Positions 1-6,216 of a stretch of DNA of 23,081 bases are shown one piece after another. Origin of the DNA: Schlegelella_A sp038234975 (GTDB taxonomy: Bacteria > Pseudomonadota > Gammaproteobacteria > Burkholderiales > Burkholderiaceae_C); assembly GCA_038234975.1 (NCBI GenBank), contig JBBSUK010000043.1:1-23081 (forward strand). The letters run 5' to 3'. Below the pieces are notes generated by a model that had not been told where the DNA came from, did no database searches, and saw only the letters and a program-made list of their open reading frames with translations. Position 1 is the first letter of the stretch. The number at the start of each line of letters is the position of its first letter. Made by a program: the position numbers and the translations under genes.

Positions 1-2
1 AC

Positions 3-707
3 TACCTCGGCATCGACCTGACGAGCTTCGCGCTGATCGGCGGCGCGGTCGGCGTCGGCATCGGCTTCGGCCTGCAGAACATCTTCAGCAACTTCTTCTC
101 CGGGATCATCCTGTTGCTGGAGAAGACGCTGAAGGAGGGCGATTTCGTCGACCTGCCGTCGGGCCCGCGCGGCCAGGTGCGGGAGATCGGCCTGCGCTTC
201 ACGCGCGTCACCACGAACGACGAGGTCGACGTCATCGTGCCGAACTCGGAGTTCATCAACGGGCGCGTCGTCAACTGGACGTTCGGCAGCAACTACCGGC
301 GCATCCACATTCCGTTCGGCGTCGCCTACGGCAGCGACAAGGCGCTGGTGAAGGAAGCGGCGCTGCGAGCGGCGAAAGCGGTCACGTACACCGTCAGTGA
401 CGGCGCGCGCCGGCCCGACGTGTGGATGAAGAAGATGAACGACTCGTCGCTCGACTTCGAGCTCGTCGTCTGGGTCGGCCCCGACGCAATCGCCCGCCCG
501 GGACGGGTCGAGGCGGAGTACACGTGGAAGCTGCACGACGAGATCGTCGCCGCCGGCCTCGAGATCCCGTTCCCGCAGCGCGACCTCAACATCCGCACCG
601 GCGAGCTTTCCGTTCGGCTCAGTCGCGCGAAGGCGGAGTCGTCGTCGCCGCAGGAGGAGCAAGGGGCGGCGAAGGAGGCGGGTTCGCGCGCGACGCCAGA
701 CGCATGA
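3..707 (+). CDS. Mechanosensitive ion channel, MscS family (5' end missing)
   Basis: The reading frame is open from the first bases of the window, so the gene begins upstream; about 234 residues are present. The first visible residues form the pore-lining helix and the start of the beta domain, with the family signature GIGFGLQNIFSNFFSG (about residues 18-33), followed by EKTLKEGDFVDL and the VPNSEFINGRVVNW stretch typical of the MscS beta domain. The rest is the alpha/beta C-terminal domain and a short, polar, Ala/Glu-rich tail. The family forms inner-membrane channels that open under membrane tension and release solutes on hypo-osmotic shock. An internal TTG at 114 could mimic a start, but the conserved upstream residues show it is not one. 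The 3' end overlaps the convergent ClC gene by 89 bases. Family assignment is firm; the exact paralogue is unknown. Confidence 0.93.
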   Translation, partial: YLGIDLTSFALIGGAVGVGIGFGLQNIFSNFFSGIILLLEKTLKEGDFVDLPSGPRGQVREIGLRFTRVTTNDEVDVIVPNSEFINGRVVNWTFGSNYRRIHIPFGVAYGSDKALVKEAALRAAKAVTYTVSDGARRPDVWMKKMNDSSLDFELVVWVGPDAIARPGRVEAEYTWKLHDEIVAAGLEIPFPQRDLNIRTGELSVRLSRAKAESSSPQEEQGAAKEAGSRATPDA

Positions 708-2019
708 GCTGCGACTTCGCGAGCGACGGATAGAGCGGCGGACCGATGAGCCGCGAGACGAGGCTCGCGATCAGCGCCGACGCCATCAGGCTGAGCACCA
801 TCTCGTGGCCGTCGATCATCTCCATGACGATGATGAAGGCGGTCAACGGCGACTGCGTCGTCGCGGCGAGAAAGCTCGCCATGCCCAGGCCAATCAGGGC
901 GGCGTGCTCCGGGTGGCGGGTGAGGACCGCGACATCGTTGCCGAGGCCGGCGCCGATCGCCAGCGACGGCGCGAACAGGCCGCCGGGGACACCGCTCCAC
1001 AGGCTCAGCCACGTCGCCAGCAGCTTGCCGCCGGCGTAGACCACCGGCGCGGTGTGCGTGCCGTCGAGCATCGCCCGCGTCGTCTCGTAGCCCCCGCCCC
1101 AGGTCATGCCCGCGCTGGCGATGCCGATCAGCGCCACCGCGGCACCGCAGCAGCCAGCGAAGGCGACCGGATGGCGGGCTCGCCAGGCGCTGATGCGGTC
1201 GGCGCTGCCCGCCATCGAGCGCAGCAGCAGGCGCGAGAAGACGCCGCCGACGACGCCGCACAGCAGCGTCACCAGCAGGCCCGGGCCGAGCAGGTCCGAA
1301 CCCAACCCGGCGACCTTGATGACGCCGAAGTAGGTCGCGTTGCCGTAGACCGACACCCCCATCAGGCCGGCCAGCACGATGGCGGCGATGAGCAGGCCGC
1401 TCGAGCGCTGCTCGGGCTTGCGCGACAGCTCCTCGATCGCGAACATGACCCCGGCCAGCGGCGCGTTGAACGTCGCGGCGATGCCGGCAGCGCCCCCGGC
1501 GACGAGGAGCCCGTGCTCGGTCACGCCGCTGCGCGCCGGCAGCCAGCGGCGCACGCTGTGCAGCACGCCGGCGGCGATCTGCACCGACGGGCCTTCGCGG
1601 CCGAGCGACAGGCCGCCGAGCAGACCGGCAGCGGTCAGCAGCATCTTCGTCGCCGACAGGCGCAGCGACACGAAGAGCCTGCGCTCGTCGGCCGTCACTT
1701 CGGTCTCGAGCGTCGCCATCACCTGCGGGATGCCGGAGCCTGCGGTGGCGGGTGCATAGCGCCGTGTCACCCAGACGATGCCGGCCGTGAGCGCCGGCAC
1801 GAACAGCAGCGGCCGCCACCAGGCGCGCGCTTCGATCTGCCGGAACGCATGGAAGGCGACATCGGTGAGCCACGTGAAGGCGACCACGGTGAGCCCGGCC
1901 AGCGCGGCGAAGGCGACGACGAGGGCCCGGGTGAGCCAGGCGCGCCAGTCGCCGAGTTCGCGCCGGACCGCGCGCAGGGCGTCGTGCTCGGTGTGCGGCG
2001 GTGGCCCGGGCGGCTGCAT
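619..2019 (-). CDS. ClC-type chloride/proton antiporter
   Basis: This is a 466-residue polytopic membrane protein. All ClC signatures are present: GSGIP at residues 94-98 (anion-coordinating Ser95), GREGP at 140-144 with gating Glu142, FNAPLAG at 184-190, EE at 196-197 (Glu197 matches the inner proton glutamate), GGLFAP at 346-351, and a Tyr near 430 in PLYPSLA. Retention of both glutamates is the pattern of Cl-/H+ exchangers rather than channels. No CBS domains follow; the C-terminus is a Pro/Ala-rich tail. The chosen ATG clears the upstream reductase gene by 16 bases. An upstream in-frame start at 2061 would overlap that gene and adds only unconserved Arg-rich sequence. It shares the strand with the reductase and may be co-transcribed. 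Its neighbour MscS also handles ions under osmotic stress. Confidence 0.93.
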   Translation of the reverse strand: MQPPGPPPHTEHDALRAVRRELGDWRAWLTRALVVAFAALAGLTVVAFTWLTDVAFHAFRQIEARAWWRPLLFVPALTAGIVWVTRRYAPATAGSGIPQVMATLETEVTADERRLFVSLRLSATKMLLTAAGLLGGLSLGREGPSVQIAAGVLHSVRRWLPARSGVTEHGLLVAGGAAGIAATFNAPLAGVMFAIEELSRKPEQRSSGLLIAAIVLAGLMGVSVYGNATYFGVIKVAGLGSDLLGPGLLVTLLCGVVGGVFSRLLLRSMAGSADRISAWRARHPVAFAGCCGAAVALIGIASAGMTWGGGYETTRAMLDGTHTAPVVYAGGKLLATWLSLWSGVPGGLFAPSLAIGAGLGNDVAVLTRHPEHAALIGLGMASFLAATTQSPLTAFIIVMEMIDGHEMVLSLMASALIASLVSRLIGPPLYPSLAKSQLMRLASRANPPPSPPLAPPAATTTPPSRD

Positions 2020-2035
2020 TGCGGCTACGCGCGGA

Positions 2036-3103
2036 TCACTTCGCGACCGACCGCGCCGCATCGGCGAGTTGCTTGCGACGTGCGCCGCCCTGGCGCTCGA
2101 GCATCCAGCCTGGGTACTCGCCGGGCAACGCGCTCACCGCATCGAGCGTGGCGAGCTCGTCGGCCGTCAGCGAGATGTCGGCCGCGCCGATGTTGTCGGC
2201 GAGCTGCTCGGCCTTCCTGGCGCCGACGATGACGCTGGTGACCGCCGGCTGGTGCAGCAGCCAGGCGAGCGCGATCCGCGCCACCGAGACGCCACGCGCG
2301 TCGGCGACCGTCCGCATCGCGTCGATGCAGTCGTAGGCGCGCTCCCGGTCGACCGGCGGGAAATCGAAGGCGTCGCGTCGGTTCCCGCTCTCGCTCGCGC
2401 CCTTGGCCGCGCCGTCGCGCGAGAACTTGCCGCTCAGCAGCCCGCCGGCGAGCGGGCTCCAGCACATCAGGCCCAGGCCCTCGCTCTGCAGCATCGGGAC
2501 CAGCTCGCGCTCGAGGTCGCGGCCGGCGATGGTGTAGTACGCCTGAAGGCTCTCGAAGCGCGCCAGGCCGAGGCGCTCCGAGATGCCGAGAGCCTTGACG
2601 ATCTGCCAGGCCGCCCAGTTCGACACGCCGACGTAGCGCACGTGACCGTGCTGCACCATCGTGTCGAGCGCGCGCACCGTCTCCTCGATCGGCGTGGCGG
2701 GGTCGAAGCCGTGGATCTGGTAGAGATCGACGTGGTCGAGCTGCAGCCGCTGCAGGCTCGCCTTCAGCGCGGCGACGATGTGGCTGCGCGTCGCGCCGCG
2801 CGTGTTTGCCGCCGGCCCGGTCTCGCCGAACACCTTGGTCGCGACGACGACGTGCTCGCGCGGCACCTTGAGGTTCTTCAGCGCCTGCCCGGTGATCTCC
2901 TCCGAGCGACCGCCGGCATACACGTCGGCGGTGTCGATGAAGTTGATGCCGGCATCGATCGCCGAGCCGACGATGGCCTCGGCGTCGCCCTGCTGCAGCT
3001 GGCCGATCTTGGCCCATATGCCGTCGCTGCCACCGAAGGTCATGGTGCCGAGGCAGAGTTCGGAAACGAAAAGGCCGGTGCGGCCGAGTGGTTTGTGTTT
3101 CAT
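2036..3103 (-). CDS. Aldo/keto reductase
   Basis: The product is a 355-residue NADP(H)-dependent oxidoreductase of the aldo/keto reductase superfamily, expected to be a cytosolic TIM barrel. The N-terminal strand reads LGRTGLFVSELCLGTMTFGG. The catalytic tetrad is visible: Asp57 in FIDTAD, Tyr62 in VYAGG, Lys90 in VVVATK and His131 in DLYQIHGFD. The VSNWAAWQ and WSPLAGGLLSGKF segments are the usual C-terminal cofactor-site landmarks. Length fits the YajO/Tas-like bacterial group. The substrate is unknown; such proteins reduce assorted aldehydes and ketones. It diverges from the CMD-family gene across a 59-base spacer that must carry promoters for both. No clear Shine-Dalgarno sequence precedes the ATG. 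Confidence 0.92.
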   Translation of the reverse strand: MKHKPLGRTGLFVSELCLGTMTFGGSDGIWAKIGQLQQGDAEAIVGSAIDAGINFIDTADVYAGGRSEEITGQALKNLKVPREHVVVATKVFGETGPAANTRGATRSHIVAALKASLQRLQLDHVDLYQIHGFDPATPIEETVRALDTMVQHGHVRYVGVSNWAAWQIVKALGISERLGLARFESLQAYYTIAGRDLERELVPMLQSEGLGLMCWSPLAGGLLSGKFSRDGAAKGASESGNRRDAFDFPPVDRERAYDCIDAMRTVADARGVSVARIALAWLLHQPAVTSVIVGARKAEQLADNIGAADISLTADELATLDAVSALPGEYPGWMLERQGGARRKQLADAARSVAK

Positions 3104-3162
3104 CGGGCGAGGATACGTCGCTGTGTCATCCTCGGCTCGTCACCCACTCGCCGCGACCGTCC

Positions 3163-3753
3163 ATGCCGCACCTCGAACCGCTCCCCTGGGAAGCCAACCC
3201 GCAACTCCGCGACCGCTTCCTGCACTACCAGAACACGCGCGGTTTCGTGCCGAACAGCATCCTCACGATGTCGCGCCGACCGGCCGTCGCCGAGGCCTTC
3301 ATGGCGCTGAACAAGGCGGTGCTCTACGAAGGCACGGTGAGCGAGGAGCTCAAGATGCTGGTGAGCCTCGTCACCAGCCAGGCGAGCGGCTGCCGCTACT
3401 GCCAGGCGCACATGACCAACCTGGCGAGCATCTACAAGGCGTCGGACGACAAGATCCGCGCCGTCTGGGACTTCGAGACGAGCGCGCTGTTCAGCGATGC
3501 CGAGCGTGCCGCGATCCGCCTCGGCTTCCACGCCGCGCTCGTCCCGAACGAGGCGAGCGAAGCCGACTTCGACGAGCTGAAACGCCATTTCGACGAAGGC
3601 CAGATCGTCGAGATCGTGGCGACGATCGCGCTGTTCGGCTATCTCAACCGCTGGAACGACACGATGGCGACGGCGCTCGAGCCCCTCGCGGTCGAGGTGG
3701 CGGAGCGCGCGATCGGCGACGTGGGATGGAGCGCGGGCAAGCACGCGGGCTGA
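3163..3753 (+). CDS. Carboxymuconolactone decarboxylase family / AhpD-like protein
   Basis: This 196-residue all-helical protein has the CMD-domain redox motif Cys77-x-x-Cys80-x-x-His83 within SGCRYCQAH, preceded by a conserved EELKMLVSLV helix. That pattern is the AhpD-type thiol-peroxidase and peroxidase-related subgroup. True gamma-carboxymuconolactone decarboxylases lack the Cys pair, so a role in beta-ketoadipate ring cleavage is unlikely despite the pca genes further on. A function in thiol-based peroxide or alkylhydroperoxide handling is an inference from the motif. The ATG at 3163 starts the conserved N-terminus (MPHLEPLPWE). A longer frame back to 3088 reads into the divergent promoter region with unconserved residues. 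The gene converges on the toxin-antitoxin pair with a 22-base gap. Confidence 0.88.
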   Translation: MPHLEPLPWEANPQLRDRFLHYQNTRGFVPNSILTMSRRPAVAEAFMALNKAVLYEGTVSEELKMLVSLVTSQASGCRYCQAHMTNLASIYKASDDKIRAVWDFETSALFSDAERAAIRLGFHAALVPNEASEADFDELKRHFDEGQIVEIVATIALFGYLNRWNDTMATALEPLAVEVAERAIGDVGWSAGKHAG

Positions 3754-3775
3754 CGGTTCTGCCGGTTCGCCGGAG

Positions 3776-4042
3776 TCACTCGTAGTGCGTCCACATCCTC
3801 AGGACGCGAACGATCCGTTCGCGTTCGAACACCTCGTAGACGAGCCGATGCTGGATGTTGATCCGCCGCGAGTACGCACCGGCGAGGTCGCCCACCAGCT
3901 TCTCGCACGGAGGCGGCGTCATGTAAGGGTCTTGCGCGAGCAACGCCAGCAGTTGTTCGGCCTTCGGCTTCAATCCGGCGGTCTTGAGCTTGAGCGCATC
4001 CTTGACGGCGTGTCGGGCGAAGACGACCCGCCAAGGGCTCAC
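3776..4042 (-). CDS. yoeB: Txe/YoeB family toxin (mRNA interferase)
   Basis: The 88-residue product matches YoeB in length and layout: GAYSRRINIQHRLVYEV at about 55-71 and the C-terminus RMWTHYE. In YoeB-family ribosome-dependent endoribonucleases, Glu46, Arg65, His83 and Tyr84 of the E. coli protein are the active-site residues. Likely counterparts here are Glu47, Arg66 or neighbouring arginines, His86 and Tyr87, so the toxin looks intact. It starts with GTG only 6 bases after the antitoxin stop codon, the expected antitoxin-first operon arrangement with translational coupling. The family cleaves mRNA at the ribosomal A site and is neutralised by YefM. The assignment rests on motifs. Confidence 0.88.
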   Translation of the reverse strand: MSPWRVVFARHAVKDALKLKTAGLKPKAEQLLALLAQDPYMTPPPCEKLVGDLAGAYSRRINIQHRLVYEVFERERIVRVLRMWTHYE

Positions 4043-4048
4043 AGGTTC

Positions 4049-4291
4049 TTACCAGTCGAGCGTCTTGCGGCTCTTTGACAGGTTCTCGGACATGCCTTCC
4101 CGAATCGATTCGCGCATGCCGGGCACCGACAGCAGGTGCAGCGTTTCCTGAATCGCTTCCCAGTCTTCGCTGGCGACGAGCACGGCGCTGGCTCGCTTGC
4201 CGGCGATGCGAACCGGTCGGTGCGAGTCGGCGACCTCGTCCATCAGCCGGAACAGGTTGGCCCGCGCTTCGCTGGCGGTGAGGGTCGTCAT
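4049..4291 (-). CDS. yefM: Phd/YefM family antitoxin
   Basis: An 80-residue antitoxin with the classic N-terminus MTTLTASEARANLFRLMDEV, a beta-hairpin with RIAGKRASAVLVASEDWEAI, and a charged, probably disordered C-terminal toxin-binding segment ending KSRKTLDW. Phd/YefM proteins bind their own promoter as dimers, with the toxin as co-repressor. The ATG at 4291 begins the conserved domain. An in-frame TTG at 4327 would add 12 residues that overlap a consensus -35 box, so I reject it. No Shine-Dalgarno sequence precedes the ATG, and the predicted transcription start falls at or next to it, so translation may be leaderless. It lies on the same strand as the upstream HTH-TPR gene, with 45 bases between. 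Confidence 0.9.
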   Translation of the reverse strand: MTTLTASEARANLFRLMDEVADSHRPVRIAGKRASAVLVASEDWEAIQETLHLLSVPGMRESIREGMSENLSKSRKTLDW

Positions 4292-4327
4292 GGCGCCATT
4301 CTGTACGCAAAAGCGTACGACTGTCAA
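4291..4327 (-). promoter_or_regulatory. yefM-yoeB promoter with operator palindrome
   Basis: Read on the minus strand, TTGACA (4322-4327) is a perfect -35 box. It is followed by a 16-base spacer and a weak -10 box TACAGA (4300-4305). The perfect inverted repeat GTACGC-AAAA-GCGTAC (4303-4318) fills the spacer and enters the -10 box. A repressor bound there would block RNA polymerase, as in known YefM/YoeB autoregulation, where operators carry palindromes with a TGTACA-type core. The predicted start site is within a few bases of the antitoxin ATG. Confidence 0.7.
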
Positions 4328-4336
4328 GCCGGCGGA

Positions 4337-5245
4337 TCAGTGCCGCTCGAGCCGCCGGTACGAGCTGAAGTGGCGCAGCGCCTTCTGCTTGTCGCCGGCG
4401 AGCTCGTAGAGAAGGGCGGCGTTGAAGTGAGCGTCGGCCATCTCCGGCGCGAGCGCGATGCAGCGCTCGTAGCTGCGCAGCGCCTCGACGTTGCGGCCGG
4501 CGTCTTCGAGGGCGATGGCGCGGTTGAAGTGCAGGAGCGCTTCGCCCGGGTGGCGTGAGACGGCGATGTCGTAGAGGCCGATGGCCTCGCCGCACCGATC
4601 GCTGTCGCACAGCAGCGCGCCGAGGTTGAGCGCGGCGCGAACGTGCCCGGGGTCGGCAGCGAGCGCGGCGCGGTAGGCCGTCTCGGCGGCGCCGGCATCA
4701 CGCGGTTCGTCGGCCTCGCCGCGCTCGAACCAGGCGTCGGCCGACGGCCCGGTGTCCGGCCGCGGCGCGACCCTCGGGCGGGCCCGCGTCGCCACCGCGC
4801 TCGGCGTCGAGCGGCGGCCGGCGCGCGCGGCGTGCTTCGTGGCGTCGATGAAGGAGACGTCGGCGTCGCCGCGAGCGGGTGCGGCGACGTCGAAGGCCAT
4901 GAGCAGCTGGCCCGAATCGGCGGCCCAGCGCGCGCCGCCCTCGATCACCGCGACGTCGTTGCCGACGGCGGCGATGCGCAGCCCGCTGAGCGGCAGCGAT
5001 TCGGGCAGCGCCCCGCGCAGGCGCTTGAGCGACGCGACGACGCGGCGCAGCGGAATGTCGGCGCGCAGCAGGCCCCACGCGGTTCGCAACAGGACGACGT
5101 CCTGGAAGGTGAAGCGCCACTCGCTGCGGGCGCCGCGTTGCGGCGTGACAAAGCCGGCTTCGACGAGCCCGGCGACCTCGCGCCGCGTGAGCTTCAACAT
5201 CTGCTGGACGCTGCGCAGCGAGTGCGTCGCGTCGTCCTGGCTCAC
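4337..5245 (-). CDS. MerR-like HTH and TPR-repeat fusion protein
   Basis: The product has 302 residues. Residues 10-77 resemble a MerR-type winged helix: LRSVQQMLKLTRREVAGLVE, a wing with RSEWRFTFQDVVLLR, then LRADIPLRRVVASLKRL. A middle segment (about 85-125) and an Ala/Arg/Pro-rich linker (about 125-170) lead to three or more TPR units (about 170-300), for example GHVRAALNLGALLCDSDRCG and EALLHFNRAIALEDAGRNVE. This suggests a DNA-binding regulator with a protein-interaction domain, but I do not recognise a characterised family. The GTG start lies 28 bases after the ku stop on the same strand, so it is probably in the ku transcript and may act with or regulate the end-joining genes. That link is inferred from position only. 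Confidence 0.8.
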   Translation of the reverse strand: MSQDDATHSLRSVQQMLKLTRREVAGLVEAGFVTPQRGARSEWRFTFQDVVLLRTAWGLLRADIPLRRVVASLKRLRGALPESLPLSGLRIAAVGNDVAVIEGGARWAADSGQLLMAFDVAAPARGDADVSFIDATKHAARAGRRSTPSAVATRARPRVAPRPDTGPSADAWFERGEADEPRDAGAAETAYRAALAADPGHVRAALNLGALLCDSDRCGEAIGLYDIAVSRHPGEALLHFNRAIALEDAGRNVEALRSYERCIALAPEMADAHFNAALLYELAGDKQKALRHFSSYRRLERH

Positions 5246-5273
5246 GGCGGGCTCGCAGGCCGTCGGCAGGCCG

Positions 5274-6212
5274 TCACTTGCGGGCTCGGGCCCTGGCCGG
5301 CGGTGCAGCCGCCTCGCCGCTCTCCTTGTCGCCTGCAGACGCGGCCGCGCGGCGTGCGCCCTTGCGAGCCTTCGCCGGCGCCGCTGCGGCCTTGGTGTCG
5401 GCCACCGACGCCTTCGCCTTGCCCTTGGCGGCCGGCTTCGATCCGCCCAGGCTCGCGCGCAGCGCCTCGACCAGGTCGATCACCTGCGCGCCTGCCGGTT
5501 GCTCGGCGTGCTCGGCGGCGACGATCTCCTTGCCGGCGATCTTCTCGTCGATCGCGGCGAGGATGCGCTTCTTCTCCTCGTCCTCGAACATCGTCGGGTC
5601 GTAGCTGTCCTGGGCGATCTGGTCGATGAGCTGCATCGCCAGCTTCAGCTCGGCGTCGGACACCTTCACGTGCTCGATGTCGAGGTCCTTGATCGAGCGC
5701 ACCTCGTCGGCGTAGAGGAGCTGCTGCAGCACGAGGCCGTCGTCGGCGGGTCGCACCTGCACCACGTACTGCTTCGACTTCCACGCCCACTTCGCCAGCG
5801 CGCAGCGCCCGCTCTTCTTCATCGCCTCCATGAGCAGGTCGTAGGGCTTGCCGCCGCGCTTGTCGGGGGCGAGGAAGTAGGCCTTGTCGTAGTAGATCGG
5901 GTCGATGGCGTCGCCCGGGATGAAGGCGACGATGTCGACGGTGTGGCTCGCGCCTTCCTCGAGCGCCTTCAGCTCGTCGGGGCTGAAGAGGACGAAACGG
6001 TCCTTCTCGAACTCGTAGCCCTTGATCATCTCGCTGCGCGGCACGACGGTCTGGTCGGCCTCGGAGATGTATTGCTGGCGCACGCGCGAGCCGTCCTTGG
6101 CGAGCAGCTTGAAGCTCACGGTCGCCGAGTTCTCGGTGGCCGAATACAGTTTGACCGGGATCGAGACCAGACCGAAGCTGAGCGAGAGGGAGGCGATCGA
6201 GCGCGCTGCCAT
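5274..6212 (-). CDS. ku: Non-homologous end joining protein Ku
   Basis: This 312-residue protein matches bacterial Ku. The N-terminus ARSIASLSLSFGLVSIPVKL and the segments FIPGDAIDPIYYDKAYFLAP and LYADEVRS are diagnostic of the Ku core beta-barrel (about 1-255). The tail (about 258-312) is rich in Lys, Ala and Arg, as in other proteobacterial Ku proteins, where basic tails bind DNA. Ku homodimers ring double-strand ends and recruit LigD. The ATG at 6212 fits homologue starts and has an AGGG motif about 8 bases upstream; an in-frame upstream start at 6254 adds an unconserved stretch. The gene diverges from ligD with overlapping start codons and is followed by the HTH-TPR gene. Confidence 0.96.
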   Translation of the reverse strand: MAARSIASLSLSFGLVSIPVKLYSATENSATVSFKLLAKDGSRVRQQYISEADQTVVPRSEMIKGYEFEKDRFVLFSPDELKALEEGASHTVDIVAFIPGDAIDPIYYDKAYFLAPDKRGGKPYDLLMEAMKKSGRCALAKWAWKSKQYVVQVRPADDGLVLQQLLYADEVRSIKDLDIEHVKVSDAELKLAMQLIDQIAQDSYDPTMFEDEEKKRILAAIDEKIAGKEIVAAEHAEQPAGAQVIDLVEALRASLGGSKPAAKGKAKASVADTKAAAAPAKARKGARRAAASAGDKESGEAAAPPARARARK

Positions 6213-6216
6213 GGCA
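6207..6216. promoter_or_regulatory. Palindrome holding both ku and ligD start codons
   Basis: TGCCATGGCA is a perfect 10-base palindrome. The ku ATG (minus strand, 6212 to 6210) and the candidate ligD ATG (6211-6213) overlap by two bases inside it, so both proteins would begin Met-Ala. If both starts are used, each gene's promoter must lie inside the other's coding sequence. A ligD start at the in-frame GTG at 6292 would instead leave a 79-base spacer for divergent promoters. Confidence 0.55.

Noticed and set aside
3163..3753. CMD-family gene as pcaC of the beta-ketoadipate pathway
   Set aside because: It carries the redox Cys-x-x-Cys-x-x-His motif of AhpD-like proteins, which pcaC enzymes lack, and it is almost 9 kb from the pca genes.
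3762..3773. CCGG-TTCG-CCGG hairpin between the CMD-family gene and the toxin gene as a terminator
   Set aside because: The stem is only 4 base pairs with no T-run; too weak to call in GC-rich DNA.
4049..4327. Longer antitoxin starting at TTG 4327
   Set aside because: The added residues would be encoded by the -35 box and operator palindrome; the conserved domain starts at ATG 4291.
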